A stretch of DNA of 64,000 nt from positions 6,670,001 through 6,734,000 of the forward strand of contig NZ_CP076538.1 of the NCBI RefSeq assembly GCF_018885265.1. Reading direction: 5' to 3'. This document shows, piece after piece, positions 47,685 through 56,107 of the stretch. Position numbers and translations under genes: made by a program. The notes beneath the pieces are model-generated. The model saw nothing but the letters and a program-made list of their open reading frames with translations. It made no database searches and had not been told where the DNA came from. Positions within the stretch are counted from its first letter, which is position 1; every line of letters starts with the position of its first letter. Source of the stretch: Amycolatopsis aidingensis. GTDB taxonomy: Bacteria; Actinomycetota; Actinomycetes; Mycobacteriales; Pseudonocardiaceae.

Positions 47685-47764
47685 GTGCATGTGCACAGAG
47701 TGAACACCTAGCCTTGCACAGGTCAGTCTCGGCAAACCGGCACACAGGTGGCGAACATGTGCAT
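47685..47764. promoter_or_regulatory. GTGCA-rich motifs upstream of the Ser/Thr kinase
   Basis: GTGCATGTGCAC (47685-47696, palindromic) and ACATGTGCAT (47755-47764) resemble the GCACGTGC motif upstream of the preceding gene, and GTGCAAGTGC occurs near 45137 upstream of the first gene of the set. Repetition in three promoter regions suggests one common regulator. Confidence 0.35.
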
Positions 47765-47853
47765 ACGCTCCAGCAAATACGGCGCGTGGCCTTCGCTGTC
47801 CTACGCTCCGCCCGTGCCCTGAAGATAATGACGGAGCCCCAGAAGGAGGCCGC

Positions 47854-49482
47854 GTGAGCGACGAGGGTCACCTGGTCGCCGGCCGATACCGCATCGTCCA
47901 GCGGCTCGGTACCGGCGCGATGGGCGCCGTCTGGCAGGCCCAGGACGAGGTTCTGCACCGCACGGTCGCGATCAAGCAGTTGCTGCTGCAGCCGGGGCTG
48001 GACGAGGACGAGGCCGAGGACGCGCGGCAGCGCACGATGCGGGAGGGCCGGATCGCCGCCCGCCTGCACCACCCCAACGCGATCACCGTGTTCGACGTGG
48101 TCACCGACGACCACGGCCAGCCCTGCCTGATCATGGAGTACCTGGCCTCCACCAGCCTCGCCGCCGTGCTGCAGGAACGGACCCTGCCGCCGCTCGAGGT
48201 CGCCAGGATCGGCGCGCAGGTGGCCGCCGCGCTGGCCGAGGCGCACGCCTACGGGATCGTGCACCGGGACATCAAGCCGGGCAACATCCTGCTCGCGGGC
48301 AACGGCGCCGTGAAGATCACCGACTTCGGCATCTCCCGGGCCAAGGACGATGTCACCGTGACCAAGACCGGCATGATCGCCGGCACCCCGGCCTACCTTG
48401 CCCCCGAGGTCGCGATCGGCGGCGACCCCGGCCCGGAGTCGGATGTGTTCTCCCTCGGCTCCACCCTGTACGCGGCCACCGAGGGCCAGCCGCCGTTCGG
48501 GCTCAGCGAGAACACCCTCGGCCTGCTGCACGCCGTCGCGGCCGGGCAGATCAACCCGCCGCGGCAGTCCGGGCCGCTGGCCAGCGTGCTCGCCGTGCTG
48601 CTGCACCCGGAGATCGAGCACCGGCCGACCGCGGAGGAGTGCGAGGAGCTGCTTGCCGCCGTGGCCCGTGGGGAGACCCCGCTGGGCGGGCCCACCGGTG
48701 CCGCGGACGCCACCACCATCGCCCCCGCCCTCGGCGCGGCCGCGCTCGGCGCGGGCGCGGGTGCCGCGGCCGGGGCGGCGCTGGCCGAGGAGGACCTGCC
48801 CTCCGGCCACTCCGGCACCCTCGGCGACGCCGGGCCGGACTTCTATGCCGATGTGCCGGACGAGGATTACGCCCCGGCCAGCGGCTTTCCCGAGCAGGAC
48901 TACGACTCCTACCGGGCGCAGGGGCCGGACGCGACCCGCGCGGTCCCCGCAGGTGCCTACGCGGACTACGAGCCCTACGACGACTATCCGGGCGAGTACC
49001 AGGACGACTACCAGGATTACGCGGATCCCTACGAGGATGACCGCCCCGCCCCGCCGGAGGCGGATCCCGACGAGGAAGAGGAACGGGGCAACTGGAAGCT
49101 GCCCGCCGCGATCGGCACAATCGTGGTCGCCGGGCTGGTCGCGCTCGGGGTGTGGCTGTTCAGTGGCCCGAAGGGCAATGACGAGGCGGACCAGGACCCG
49201 GTGCAGCCGCCAGCGGACACCACCAGCTCAGCGCCGGTGACCACGACCACCTCGGCGGAGCCCACCAGCACCGAACCGACCGAGGAACCGGACCCGACCA
49301 GCGACCGCAGCAGGTCCCGCCAGCCGGAGGACAACAACCCGCCCCCGCAGCCACCGCCGCCGGACCCGCCGGAGCCGACCGACGAACCGGACCCGACCAC
49401 GACCACCACGACGACCAAGAGCAAGACGACGACCTCGCCGCCGGACCCGCCAGATCCGACCACGACGGAAGAATCGGGCTGA
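47854..49482 (+). CDS. Membrane-anchored Ser/Thr protein kinase
   Basis: 542 residues from a GTG behind a perfect AAGGAGG. The kinase domain is intact: P-loop GTGAMG, VAIK41 (ATP Lys), H137-R-D139-I-K141-x2-N144 (catalytic loop), D157-F-G and activation segment MIAGTPAYLAPEV. A long Asp/Tyr-rich juxtamembrane region (about 320-410; YDDYPGEYQDDYQDY) leads to one helix (about 418-437) and an extracellular Thr/Pro/Glu-rich tail with no sensor domain. It is typical of Hanks-type actinobacterial kinases with disordered ectodomains. Targets are unknown; the neighbouring membrane proteins are candidates. Confidence 0.93.
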   Translation: MSDEGHLVAGRYRIVQRLGTGAMGAVWQAQDEVLHRTVAIKQLLLQPGLDEDEAEDARQRTMREGRIAARLHHPNAITVFDVVTDDHGQPCLIMEYLASTSLAAVLQERTLPPLEVARIGAQVAAALAEAHAYGIVHRDIKPGNILLAGNGAVKITDFGISRAKDDVTVTKTGMIAGTPAYLAPEVAIGGDPGPESDVFSLGSTLYAATEGQPPFGLSENTLGLLHAVAAGQINPPRQSGPLASVLAVLLHPEIEHRPTAEECEELLAAVARGETPLGGPTGAADATTIAPALGAAALGAGAGAAAGAALAEEDLPSGHSGTLGDAGPDFYADVPDEDYAPASGFPEQDYDSYRAQGPDATRAVPAGAYADYEPYDDYPGEYQDDYQDYADPYEDDRPAPPEADPDEEEERGNWKLPAAIGTIVVAGLVALGVWLFSGPKGNDEADQDPVQPPADTTSSAPVTTTTSAEPTSTEPTEEPDPTSDRSRSRQPEDNNPPPQPPPPDPPEPTDEPDPTTTTTTTKSKTTTSPPDPPDPTTTEESG

Positions 49483-49540
49483 CCCTCGCGGCGCTCGGCT
49501 CAGCCGATCACCGTAAACCCGTTAGGCTGAAAGGAAGTTC

Positions 49541-50557
49541 TTGACTGCCAGCGGAGATGAGGGCCTTGTGACGCCGGAAGGCACACTCGTCAGTGGACGG
49601 TACCGCCTTGATCAGCCGATCGGCCGGGGCCGCGCGGGGATCGTGTGGCTTGCCTTCGACACCCGATTGCACCGGACCGTCGCGGTGAAACGGCTGTTCG
49701 TGCGGCCGGATCTCGACCCCGCCGCGGCCGAGCAAGCCAGGCAGGTCGCCCTGCGGGAGGGCAAGGACGCCATCCGGGTGGTGCACGCCTGCGCCATCAC
49801 CGTGCACGACGCGCTGCGCGAGGGTGACGACGTCTGGCTGGTCATGGAGTACGTCCCTTCCAGGAACATGGCGGACTTCCTCGCCGAGTACGGCACGCTG
49901 ACCCCGGAACAGGCCGCGGCACTGGGCATCCACCTCGGCTCGGCGCTAGCCGCTGCGCACGCCGTCGGGGTGCCGCACCGGGTGCTGGAGCCGAGCAACG
50001 TACTGCTCGCGGACGATGGCGGTGTCAAGATCACCGATATCGGCATCTCGGACGCCAGCCCCGACCCCGCCTACCGTGCGCCGGAGGTGGCCAGGGGTGA
50101 ACCGGCCACCGCGGCCGCCGACGCGTTCTCCCTTGGCGCCACCCTGTTCGCCGCGGTCGAGGGGGTCCCGCCGTTCGGCCCGGACGGCACGGGGGCGCAG
50201 GCCGCGCCGCAGCGCACCGGCCCGCTCACCGGCGCGCTGCTGAAGCTGTTGCGCACCGAACCGGACCTGCGGCCGACGATGAATGACACGGTCAAGGCGC
50301 TGGGCGCGATCACCCAGGGCCAGCAGACCGCGTTCGTGCCCCCTACCGCACCACCCATGCCGACCGTGCCGGTGATGCGCACCCCGCAGCAGGTTGAGCA
50401 GGCCCCGGCGGCCGCGCCGCCCCCGGTACGGCCCGGCCAGCAGGCGCCCGCACCGACGCGCAGCGGCCCGGACACGCGGAAGTGGGTCATCACCGCCATC
50501 GCGATCGTGCTCGCCGTGGTGATCGGGGTGCTGTTCGCCGAACTCGTCCTGGTCTAG
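49541..50557 (+). CDS. Membrane-anchored pseudokinase
   Basis: 338 residues from a TTG at 49541 (AAAGGAAG upstream); a GTG at 49568 is an alternative. It has the Hanks kinase fold, with VAVK50 and a Gly-rich loop (GRGRAG), but the catalytic loop reads H146-R-V148-L-E150-P-S-N153: the catalytic Asp is Val and the Lys is Glu. The DFG is D166-I-G, and there is no activation-loop phosphosite. It cannot phosphorylate in the usual way. The C-terminal part is Pro-rich with one helix (about 312-335) and no ectodomain. It begins 58 nt after the active kinase, so it may regulate or scaffold it. Confidence 0.85.
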   Translation: MTASGDEGLVTPEGTLVSGRYRLDQPIGRGRAGIVWLAFDTRLHRTVAVKRLFVRPDLDPAAAEQARQVALREGKDAIRVVHACAITVHDALREGDDVWLVMEYVPSRNMADFLAEYGTLTPEQAAALGIHLGSALAAAHAVGVPHRVLEPSNVLLADDGGVKITDIGISDASPDPAYRAPEVARGEPATAAADAFSLGATLFAAVEGVPPFGPDGTGAQAAPQRTGPLTGALLKLLRTEPDLRPTMNDTVKALGAITQGQQTAFVPPTAPPMPTVPVMRTPQQVEQAPAAAPPPVRPGQQAPAPTRSGPDTRKWVITAIAIVLAVVIGVLFAELVLV

Positions 50558-50563
50558 GCGCTG

Positions 50564-51457
50564 TCAGGGGGCGGGGCTCATCGCCGCCAGCAGGGCGGCG
50601 ACGGCGGGTTGCTCCCGCGCATGCGGGGCGAGCACGGCATGAATCGGACGTACCGGCTGCGGGTTGCGCAGCCTGCTCAGCACCACCCCTGGATGCGGGG
50701 CGCCGAGCCCGAGCGCCGGGATCACGGTGACCCCGAGTCCGGCCGCCACGAAGCCCTGCGAGGTCTGGTAGTCCTCCGCCTCGACCACGAAGTTCGGGGT
50801 GAACCCGGCCGCGCCGCAGGCGTCCACCAGGATCTCCCGGCACGGCCCAGGCGCGGGCCACTCGTTGCCGATCCACGGCTCCTCGGCGAGGTCGGCAAGG
50901 TCCAGCACCCGTTTGCCTGCCAGCCGATGCCCTTTCGGCAGCACCGCCCGGTACGGATCGTCCAGCAGGTGCACGAACTCCAGGTTCCGGTTACGCCGGT
51001 TGCCGCCCGCGGACACCACGATCGCCACATCGGCTTCGCCGGATGCCACCATCGGCAGCGGGTCCTCCGGTTCGAACAGCCGCAGGTCGAGCCGGATACC
51101 CGGGTACTCGCGGCGGACCGCGGCCACGGCCGGTGGCACCAGTGCGGCGCCCGCGGTGGCGAAGTACCGGATCGCCAGCCTGCCGGTACGGCCTGCCTTC
51201 AGTTCGGCGAGCGCCGACTCCGCCCTGCCCAGCTGGGTGCTGACCAGCTCGGCATGCTCGGAAAGCAACGTGCCGGCCGCGGTGGGCCGGACACCCCGGC
51301 CGACCCGCTCCAGCAGGACCGTACCCGCCTCCCGTTCCAGAGTGGACAGTTGCTGGCTGACCGCGGAGGGCGTGTATCCGAGATTCCGCGCGGCGGCGGT
51401 AATCGAGCCGCTGGTCACCACCGCCCGTAACACCAGCATCCGCCGCACGTCCAGCAT
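50564..51457 (-). CDS. LysR-family transcriptional regulator
   Basis: 297 residues from an ATG. The winged helix-turn-helix (about 1-60; MLVLRAVVTSGSITAAARNLGYTPSAVSQQLSTLE) and the periplasmic-binding-like effector domain (about 90-290) are typical. It is divergent from an EamA transporter with 122 nt between starts, so it probably controls that gene and itself. The inducer is unknown. It ends 6 nt from the convergent pseudokinase. Confidence 0.92.
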   Translation of the reverse strand: MLDVRRMLVLRAVVTSGSITAAARNLGYTPSAVSQQLSTLEREAGTVLLERVGRGVRPTAAGTLLSEHAELVSTQLGRAESALAELKAGRTGRLAIRYFATAGAALVPPAVAAVRREYPGIRLDLRLFEPEDPLPMVASGEADVAIVVSAGGNRRNRNLEFVHLLDDPYRAVLPKGHRLAGKRVLDLADLAEEPWIGNEWPAPGPCREILVDACGAAGFTPNFVVEAEDYQTSQGFVAAGLGVTVIPALGLGAPHPGVVLSRLRNPQPVRPIHAVLAPHAREQPAVAALLAAMSPAP

Positions 51458-51466
51458 CCCTTCATC

Positions 51467-51483
51467 TTACAGTTCTACTGAAA
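51467..51483. promoter_or_regulatory. Candidate LysR operator
   Basis: TT-A-CAGT-TCT-ACTG-A-AA is an imperfect palindrome with a perfect CAGT-TCT-ACTG core (51470-51480), 10 nt upstream of the LysR start and about 97 nt from the transporter start. The AT-rich stretch that follows (AAAATTTCGCTTGTTCTTATG) probably holds the promoter. Confidence 0.5.
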
Positions 51484-51579
51484 CCTGCCTGCACAAAATT
51501 TCGCTTGTTCTTATGTCTGGCGCTCGCCAGTGTCGTCGGTGACAACCTGGTGGATCACGAGGAAGTACTGGGGGCAGGG

Positions 51580-52518
51580 GTGAGCGAAGGCAGGACGCTG
51601 CTGCGGATGGGCGTGCTCGCGCTGATGTGGGGATCGAGCTTCTTCTGGATCAAGCTCGGGCTGAACGCCTTCTCCCCGGTCCAGCTGGTGCTGGTCCGGC
51701 TCCTCCTCGGCGCGGCCGTACTGCTGGTGCTGTGCTACAGCTACCGCGACCGGCTGCCCAGCGGCGGCCGGATCTGGCTGCACCTGGGGGTGGCGGCGCT
51801 GTTCCACAACGCGCTGCCCTTCCTGCTGTTCGCGATCGGGGAGCTGACCGTGGACTCCGGCACCACCGGGGTGCTGAACGCGACGACCCCGCTGTGGGCG
51901 CTGGTGGTCGCCCTGCTGTGGCGCACCGAACGCGGGCTGAACCCCGCTCGGATCTGCGGCCTGGTCACCGGGCTGGCCGGCACGGTGCTGATCTTCGCGC
52001 CGTGGCAGGCCAGTGACCTGCTGAGCTGGGGCTCGGTGGCGATCCTCGCGGGCGCGATGAGCTACGGTTTCGTGTTCGTCTACGAGCAGCGGTTCCTCAC
52101 CGCCTCCGGGGCCTCCCCGGTCGCGCTGGCCGGGTCGCAGATGCTGGCAGCCAGCGGGTTCCTGGTACTGGCTATGCCCTTCGGCGGGCTGGGCCCGATC
52201 CAACTGGATCCCGGCGCGGTGCTCGCGGTGGTGGTACTGGGTGTGTTCTCCACCGGGATCGCGTTCGCGGTGAACTACCGGCTGCTGGCCGAGGAGGGCG
52301 CGGTGGCCGCGGCGACGGTCGGCTACCTGATGCCGGTGGTGTCCATCCTGCTCGGCACGCTGTTGCTGAACGAGCAGCTGAACCTGCGGGTGGTGGCCGG
52401 GATGGTGGTGGTGCTGCTCGGGGTCGCGCTGACCAGGGTCCGCCGGAACGGGGCCGGGGCGCGGGCGGAACCGGAACCGGCCGCGGGGGCACCGCAGGGA
52501 TCAGGAACTCTCCCCTGA
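51580..52518 (+). CDS. EamA-family (DMT) transporter
   Basis: 312 residues from a GTG at 51580 with GGGGGCAGGG upstream; the longer in-frame reading starts in the regulatory region. Ten predicted helices in two EamA repeats are seen: VLALMWGSSFFWIKLGLNAFSPVQLVLVR in the first and WGSVAILAGAMSYGFVFVYEQ in the second. Such carriers export amino acids, nucleosides or drugs; the substrate is not evident. Control by the divergent LysR is likely. The last 18 nt overlap the convergent membrane-protein gene. Confidence 0.88.
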   Translation: MSEGRTLLRMGVLALMWGSSFFWIKLGLNAFSPVQLVLVRLLLGAAVLLVLCYSYRDRLPSGGRIWLHLGVAALFHNALPFLLFAIGELTVDSGTTGVLNATTPLWALVVALLWRTERGLNPARICGLVTGLAGTVLIFAPWQASDLLSWGSVAILAGAMSYGFVFVYEQRFLTASGASPVALAGSQMLAASGFLVLAMPFGGLGPIQLDPGAVLAVVVLGVFSTGIAFAVNYRLLAEEGAVAAATVGYLMPVVSILLGTLLLNEQLNLRVVAGMVVVLLGVALTRVRRNGAGARAEPEPAAGAPQGSGTLP

Positions 52519-53637
52519 CTCCTCGGTTTCCCCTGCTTCCTCGGCCTGCCGCGCCTCCCTGGCGCGTTCCCTGCGCTGCCGTTCCCGCCTGCTGTAGGTG
52601 GCCTGCAACACCGACTCCTCCGACTCGACGCTGGAGCCGAGCGCGCCGGCCACGGTGCCCATCGAGCTGGCCAGCCACACCAGGCCGAGGTAGTCGGTCA
52701 GGTCGACCGGATGTCCCAGCCTGGTGGCGAGGAATCCGCTTGAGATGACGACCACGGCCGCCAGCAGGGTCAGCCCGAACAGCAGGACGTACATGCAGCT
52801 CACCCCGATCACCAGGGTGAGGATCGAGGCGAGGTTGTACAGCACGGCCTCCTGCCGGGAGCCAAGGTGCCGCGTGCTCTCCCACAGCGAGTTGTGCACG
52901 ATCATCCAGACGACCATCGCGGTCACCGCGAACACGCTGATCACCGCGAGCCGCGCCGGGCTGAGCGCGTCGGCCATGGACCAGATCGAGGGGAAGAACA
53001 CCCCGAAGGCCGCGGTCGCCCCGGCGGCCGCGATGGCCCCGGACAGGCTGGGCACCAGCCGCCACGGCCGGTTGTCCCGGACCAGCCCGAACAGCAGCCG
53101 CAGCCGCCCGCGGAGCCCGACCAGGGTCAACGCGGCGTCCAGGTGCTCGTCGGGTGAGTTCACCCTCCGTACCGGGGAGATCCGCTCCAGCGGCCTGCGC
53201 AGGCCGCGATGCGCCGTCCCGGCCGGGCGGCCGTACTCCGACAGCTCCTCCACCAGCACGGCGAGGGTGCGCAGGGCATGTGTGCGCAGCCGCAGCCAGC
53301 CGATCGCGGGCAGGGCGGCCAGCGCGACCCGGTGCCGGGCGCTGAGGTCGGCGATCACCGGCCGCTCGCGCAGCCTGCGCGGCAGGTCGGTGAGGCAGAT
53401 CATCAGGTCCCAGCCCTCGCGGGGCATTTTTTCCTTGGCGTGCTCGACGATCGGGATGCGGTTGTGCTCGTCCAGGATGAGCGGTTCGGAGACCACCCTG
53501 ACCTCCCAGTGCACCTGGTCGCCGATCCGTTCGGCCAGCGTCCGCGGCAGCTGGTGGCACAGTCGCTGGGCCAGCTCGGTGGGCAGGCCCGGGTCGGCGA
53601 GCAGCCCGATGACACAGGTCCTGCCCGTGGTCGCCAT
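52501..53637 (-). CDS. Conserved membrane protein of unknown function
   Basis: 378 residues. A soluble N-terminal part (1-185) with a possible nucleotide-fold start (TCVIGLLADPGLPTELAQRL; WDLMICLTDLPRR) is followed by four or five helices (about 195-340) and a charged coiled-coil-like tail (SRRERQRRERAREARQ..). No catalytic motif was identified. The ATG at 53637 gives the only sensible N-terminus. It lies 70 nt upstream of the response-regulator end on the same strand side. Confidence 0.65.
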   Translation of the reverse strand: MATTGRTCVIGLLADPGLPTELAQRLCHQLPRTLAERIGDQVHWEVRVVSEPLILDEHNRIPIVEHAKEKMPREGWDLMICLTDLPRRLRERPVIADLSARHRVALAALPAIGWLRLRTHALRTLAVLVEELSEYGRPAGTAHRGLRRPLERISPVRRVNSPDEHLDAALTLVGLRGRLRLLFGLVRDNRPWRLVPSLSGAIAAAGATAAFGVFFPSIWSMADALSPARLAVISVFAVTAMVVWMIVHNSLWESTRHLGSRQEAVLYNLASILTLVIGVSCMYVLLFGLTLLAAVVVISSGFLATRLGHPVDLTDYLGLVWLASSMGTVAGALGSSVESEESVLQATYSRRERQRRERAREARQAEEAGETEESGESS

Positions 53638-53706
53638 GATCGTGTTCCCCTCCGGTCCCTGGTTACCGGAGGCAGGACTACCCCGTCCGGGGTTTGCGCA
53701 ATCCCG

Positions 53707-54399
53707 TCAGACGAGCCTGCGGTCGGATGCCCACCGGGAGAGCTCGTAGCGGTTGGACAGCTGGGTCTTGCGCAGCACGCTGGACACGTGCGTCTCCACG
53801 GTCTTCACCGAGATGAACAGCTCTGAGGCGATCTCCTTGTAGGCGTACCCTCGCGCCAGCAGGCGCAGCACGTCCCGCTCGCGCGGGGTGAGCAGGTCCA
53901 GCTCCGGATCGCTGATCGGCGCCGAACCCGGCCGGTCGGCGAAAGCGTCCAGCACGAAGCCGGCCAGCCGCGGGGAGAACACCGCGTCCCCCTCGGCGAC
54001 CCTGACCACCGCGCGCACCAGCTCCTTGGAGGAGATCGTCTTGGTGACGTAACCGCGGGCGCCCGCGCGGATCACCGCGATCACGTCCTCGGCCGCGTCG
54101 GAGACCGACAGCGCGAGGAACACCACCTCCGGCAACTCGGGGCGCAGCCTGCGGAGAACCTCGGCGCCGCCACCATCCGGCATGTGCACGTCGAGCAGCA
54201 CCACCTGCGGCCGCGCCCTGGTGATCCCGGTCACCGCCTCGGTGACCGACCCGGCCTCACCGACCACCTCCACCTCGTCGGTGATCGACTCCAACTCGGC
54301 ACGGACCCCGGCCCGGAACAGCGCGTGGTCGTCCACCAGGAAGACCTTCACCGGCCCGGCGGGCCGCCCGGCCTGCTCCGTGCTCTCGTTCTCTGTCAC
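53707..54399 (-). CDS. NarL/LuxR-type response regulator
   Basis: 230 residues from a GTG at 54399 behind GAGGAG; a GTG 4 codons upstream is less well placed. The receiver domain has VFLVDDHALFRAG (acidic pair), phospho-acceptor Asp in VVLLDVHMPDGGG, and Lys in GYVTKTIS. The C-terminal LuxR helix-turn-helix (LTPRERDVLRLLARGYAYKEIASEL..SVKTVETHVSSVLRKT) is complete. It pairs with the histidine kinase gene immediately upstream (29-nt gap). Confidence 0.94.
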   Translation of the reverse strand: MTENESTEQAGRPAGPVKVFLVDDHALFRAGVRAELESITDEVEVVGEAGSVTEAVTGITRARPQVVLLDVHMPDGGGAEVLRRLRPELPEVVFLALSVSDAAEDVIAVIRAGARGYVTKTISSKELVRAVVRVAEGDAVFSPRLAGFVLDAFADRPGSAPISDPELDLLTPRERDVLRLLARGYAYKEIASELFISVKTVETHVSSVLRKTQLSNRYELSRWASDRRLV

Positions 54400-54427
54400 G
54401 ACGCTCCTCACCCGTCAACCGTCTCGG

Positions 54428-55828
54428 CTAGCTCGAGGCCGCCTGGCCCGACGCCGCCGCGGCCGAGGACTTACTCGCCTTCAGCGGCATCTCCAGCTGC
54501 ACCTCGGTGCCCTCCCCCTGCGCGGTGCGCAGCCTGCAGCTTCCGCCGTTGCGCTCCATCCTGCCCCGGATCGAATCCGCGAGGCCATGCCGGTCGGCTG
54601 GAACGAGGTCCGGGTCGAAGCCCTTACCGCGGTCCCGCACGAAGACGGTCACCGAACCGGCCTCCACCTCGGCGTACACGCTGACCTCCTGCACCCCGGC
54701 GTGCTTGGCCGCGTTCACCATGGCTTCCCTCGCGGCCTGCACCAGCGCGCCCAGCGCCCCGTCGAGCTCGGCCTCGCCGACGACGACCTGCTGCACCGAC
54801 ACGGCGAAGGTGTCCTCCACCTCGCCACAGGCCTGCGCCAGCGCGGCGGAGAACTGCCCGCCCGCGGTGTCCGAGGCGTCCTGGCCGCCCCGGTCCGATG
54901 GCCTGCCGTAGCCGGAGGGGCCGTAGAGCCAGCCGCGCAGTTCCCGTTCCTGGCTGCGCGCCAGCCGGGCCACCTCCCGCGGCGAGTCGGCCTGCTTCTG
55001 GATCAGCGCCAGCGTCTGTAGCACCGAGTCGTGCAGGTGCGCGGCGATCTCGGCGCGTTCCTCGGTGCGGATCCTGGCCCTGCGTTCCTCGCCGAGGTCA
55101 CCGACCAGCCGCAGCCAGAACGGCACGGTGAGCACCGCGACCCCGACCAGGGTGGCCAGCACGGCGATCAGCGCGAACTGGATCTGGTCCAGGCTTCCGG
55201 TGCGCAGCACCACCACCCCGATGCCGGTCACCACCAGCGCCACGCCTGCGAACACCCGGATCGCCGCCGACCAGCCGCCGCCCCCGACGACGACGTCGGT
55301 CACCCCGGATTTGGCGCCGTCCCGCCAGCGGCGGCGCTGTGACTCGTCGGCCTCCCGCCAGACCACGGCGAAGCCGACGATCACCACGGCTACCGGGATG
55401 GCAACCCAGCCGCTGAACACCCCCGCGATCGCGCCGCTGGCCACGGCCAGCCCGACACCGAGGGCGAGCAGCCCGAACGCCTGCTGCCGTTCCCGCGACT
55501 CCCTCGCGGGCGCGGCGGTGTCCTTCTCGTGCGGGGCCTGCGGGACGAACACCCAGAGCAGACCGTAGGCGAGCAGCCCGGCGCCGCCGAACCCGGCCAG
55601 CAGGGCGAAGGCCACTCGCACCCAGAGCACCCGCAGGTCGAGGTGGTCGGCCAGCCCGCTGGCGACCCCGGCCAGTGCCCGGCCGGACCGGCGCCGGTAC
55701 ATGGTGGCCGGTTCGGCGGGCTCGGCAGGCAGCACCGTGCCGGGCACGGTGGGCACGGTGGCGCCCCCGGTCGCCTTCCGCTCCTCCGGCCCGGGCTGCC
55801 GGGTGACCTGTTCCTGCACGTTGCCCAT
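54428..55828 (-). CDS. PspC-domain sensor histidine kinase
   Basis: 466 residues from the ATG at 55828 (a GTG two codons earlier is possible). An N-terminal PspC domain (about 45-105; RRRSGRALAGVASGLADHLDLRVLWVRVAFALLAGFGGAGLLAYGL) is followed by several helices, a HisKA_3 dimerisation region with phospho-His H266 (HLHDSVLQTLALIQ), and an HATPase domain (REAMVNAAKHAG N-box; DRGKGFDP G1; RHGLADSIRGRM G2). With the downstream regulator it forms an envelope-stress type system. It diverges from another PspC-domain gene. Confidence 0.93.
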   Translation of the reverse strand: MGNVQEQVTRQPGPEERKATGGATVPTVPGTVLPAEPAEPATMYRRRSGRALAGVASGLADHLDLRVLWVRVAFALLAGFGGAGLLAYGLLWVFVPQAPHEKDTAAPARESRERQQAFGLLALGVGLAVASGAIAGVFSGWVAIPVAVVIVGFAVVWREADESQRRRWRDGAKSGVTDVVVGGGGWSAAIRVFAGVALVVTGIGVVVLRTGSLDQIQFALIAVLATLVGVAVLTVPFWLRLVGDLGEERRARIRTEERAEIAAHLHDSVLQTLALIQKQADSPREVARLARSQERELRGWLYGPSGYGRPSDRGGQDASDTAGGQFSAALAQACGEVEDTFAVSVQQVVVGEAELDGALGALVQAAREAMVNAAKHAGVQEVSVYAEVEAGSVTVFVRDRGKGFDPDLVPADRHGLADSIRGRMERNGGSCRLRTAQGEGTEVQLEMPLKASKSSAAAASGQAASS

Positions 55829-56107
55829 GGTCACACGGCCGGGGCGGCTTTTCATCAGGGAAAGCCCCGATCCGCCGAGTCCTGTTCCGTGGTCGGGTTG
55901 TTCCGGTCCGCAATGCGCCACGCCAGCGCGGTGACCTGCGACGACCTCCCGCCCGTCGCCCACCACCACCCAAGCGGTGGCGCTGCGCGCCGCGGTGCCC
56001 CCACCCTGGCATGGCGGCCCGCGGTCGCTGGGTCGTTCTGAACAACCCTCCCATCTCAGGGGTCTCCCCCGATGTGCGTACGCGGCCGAGCACGCATGCT
56101 GGACGGT

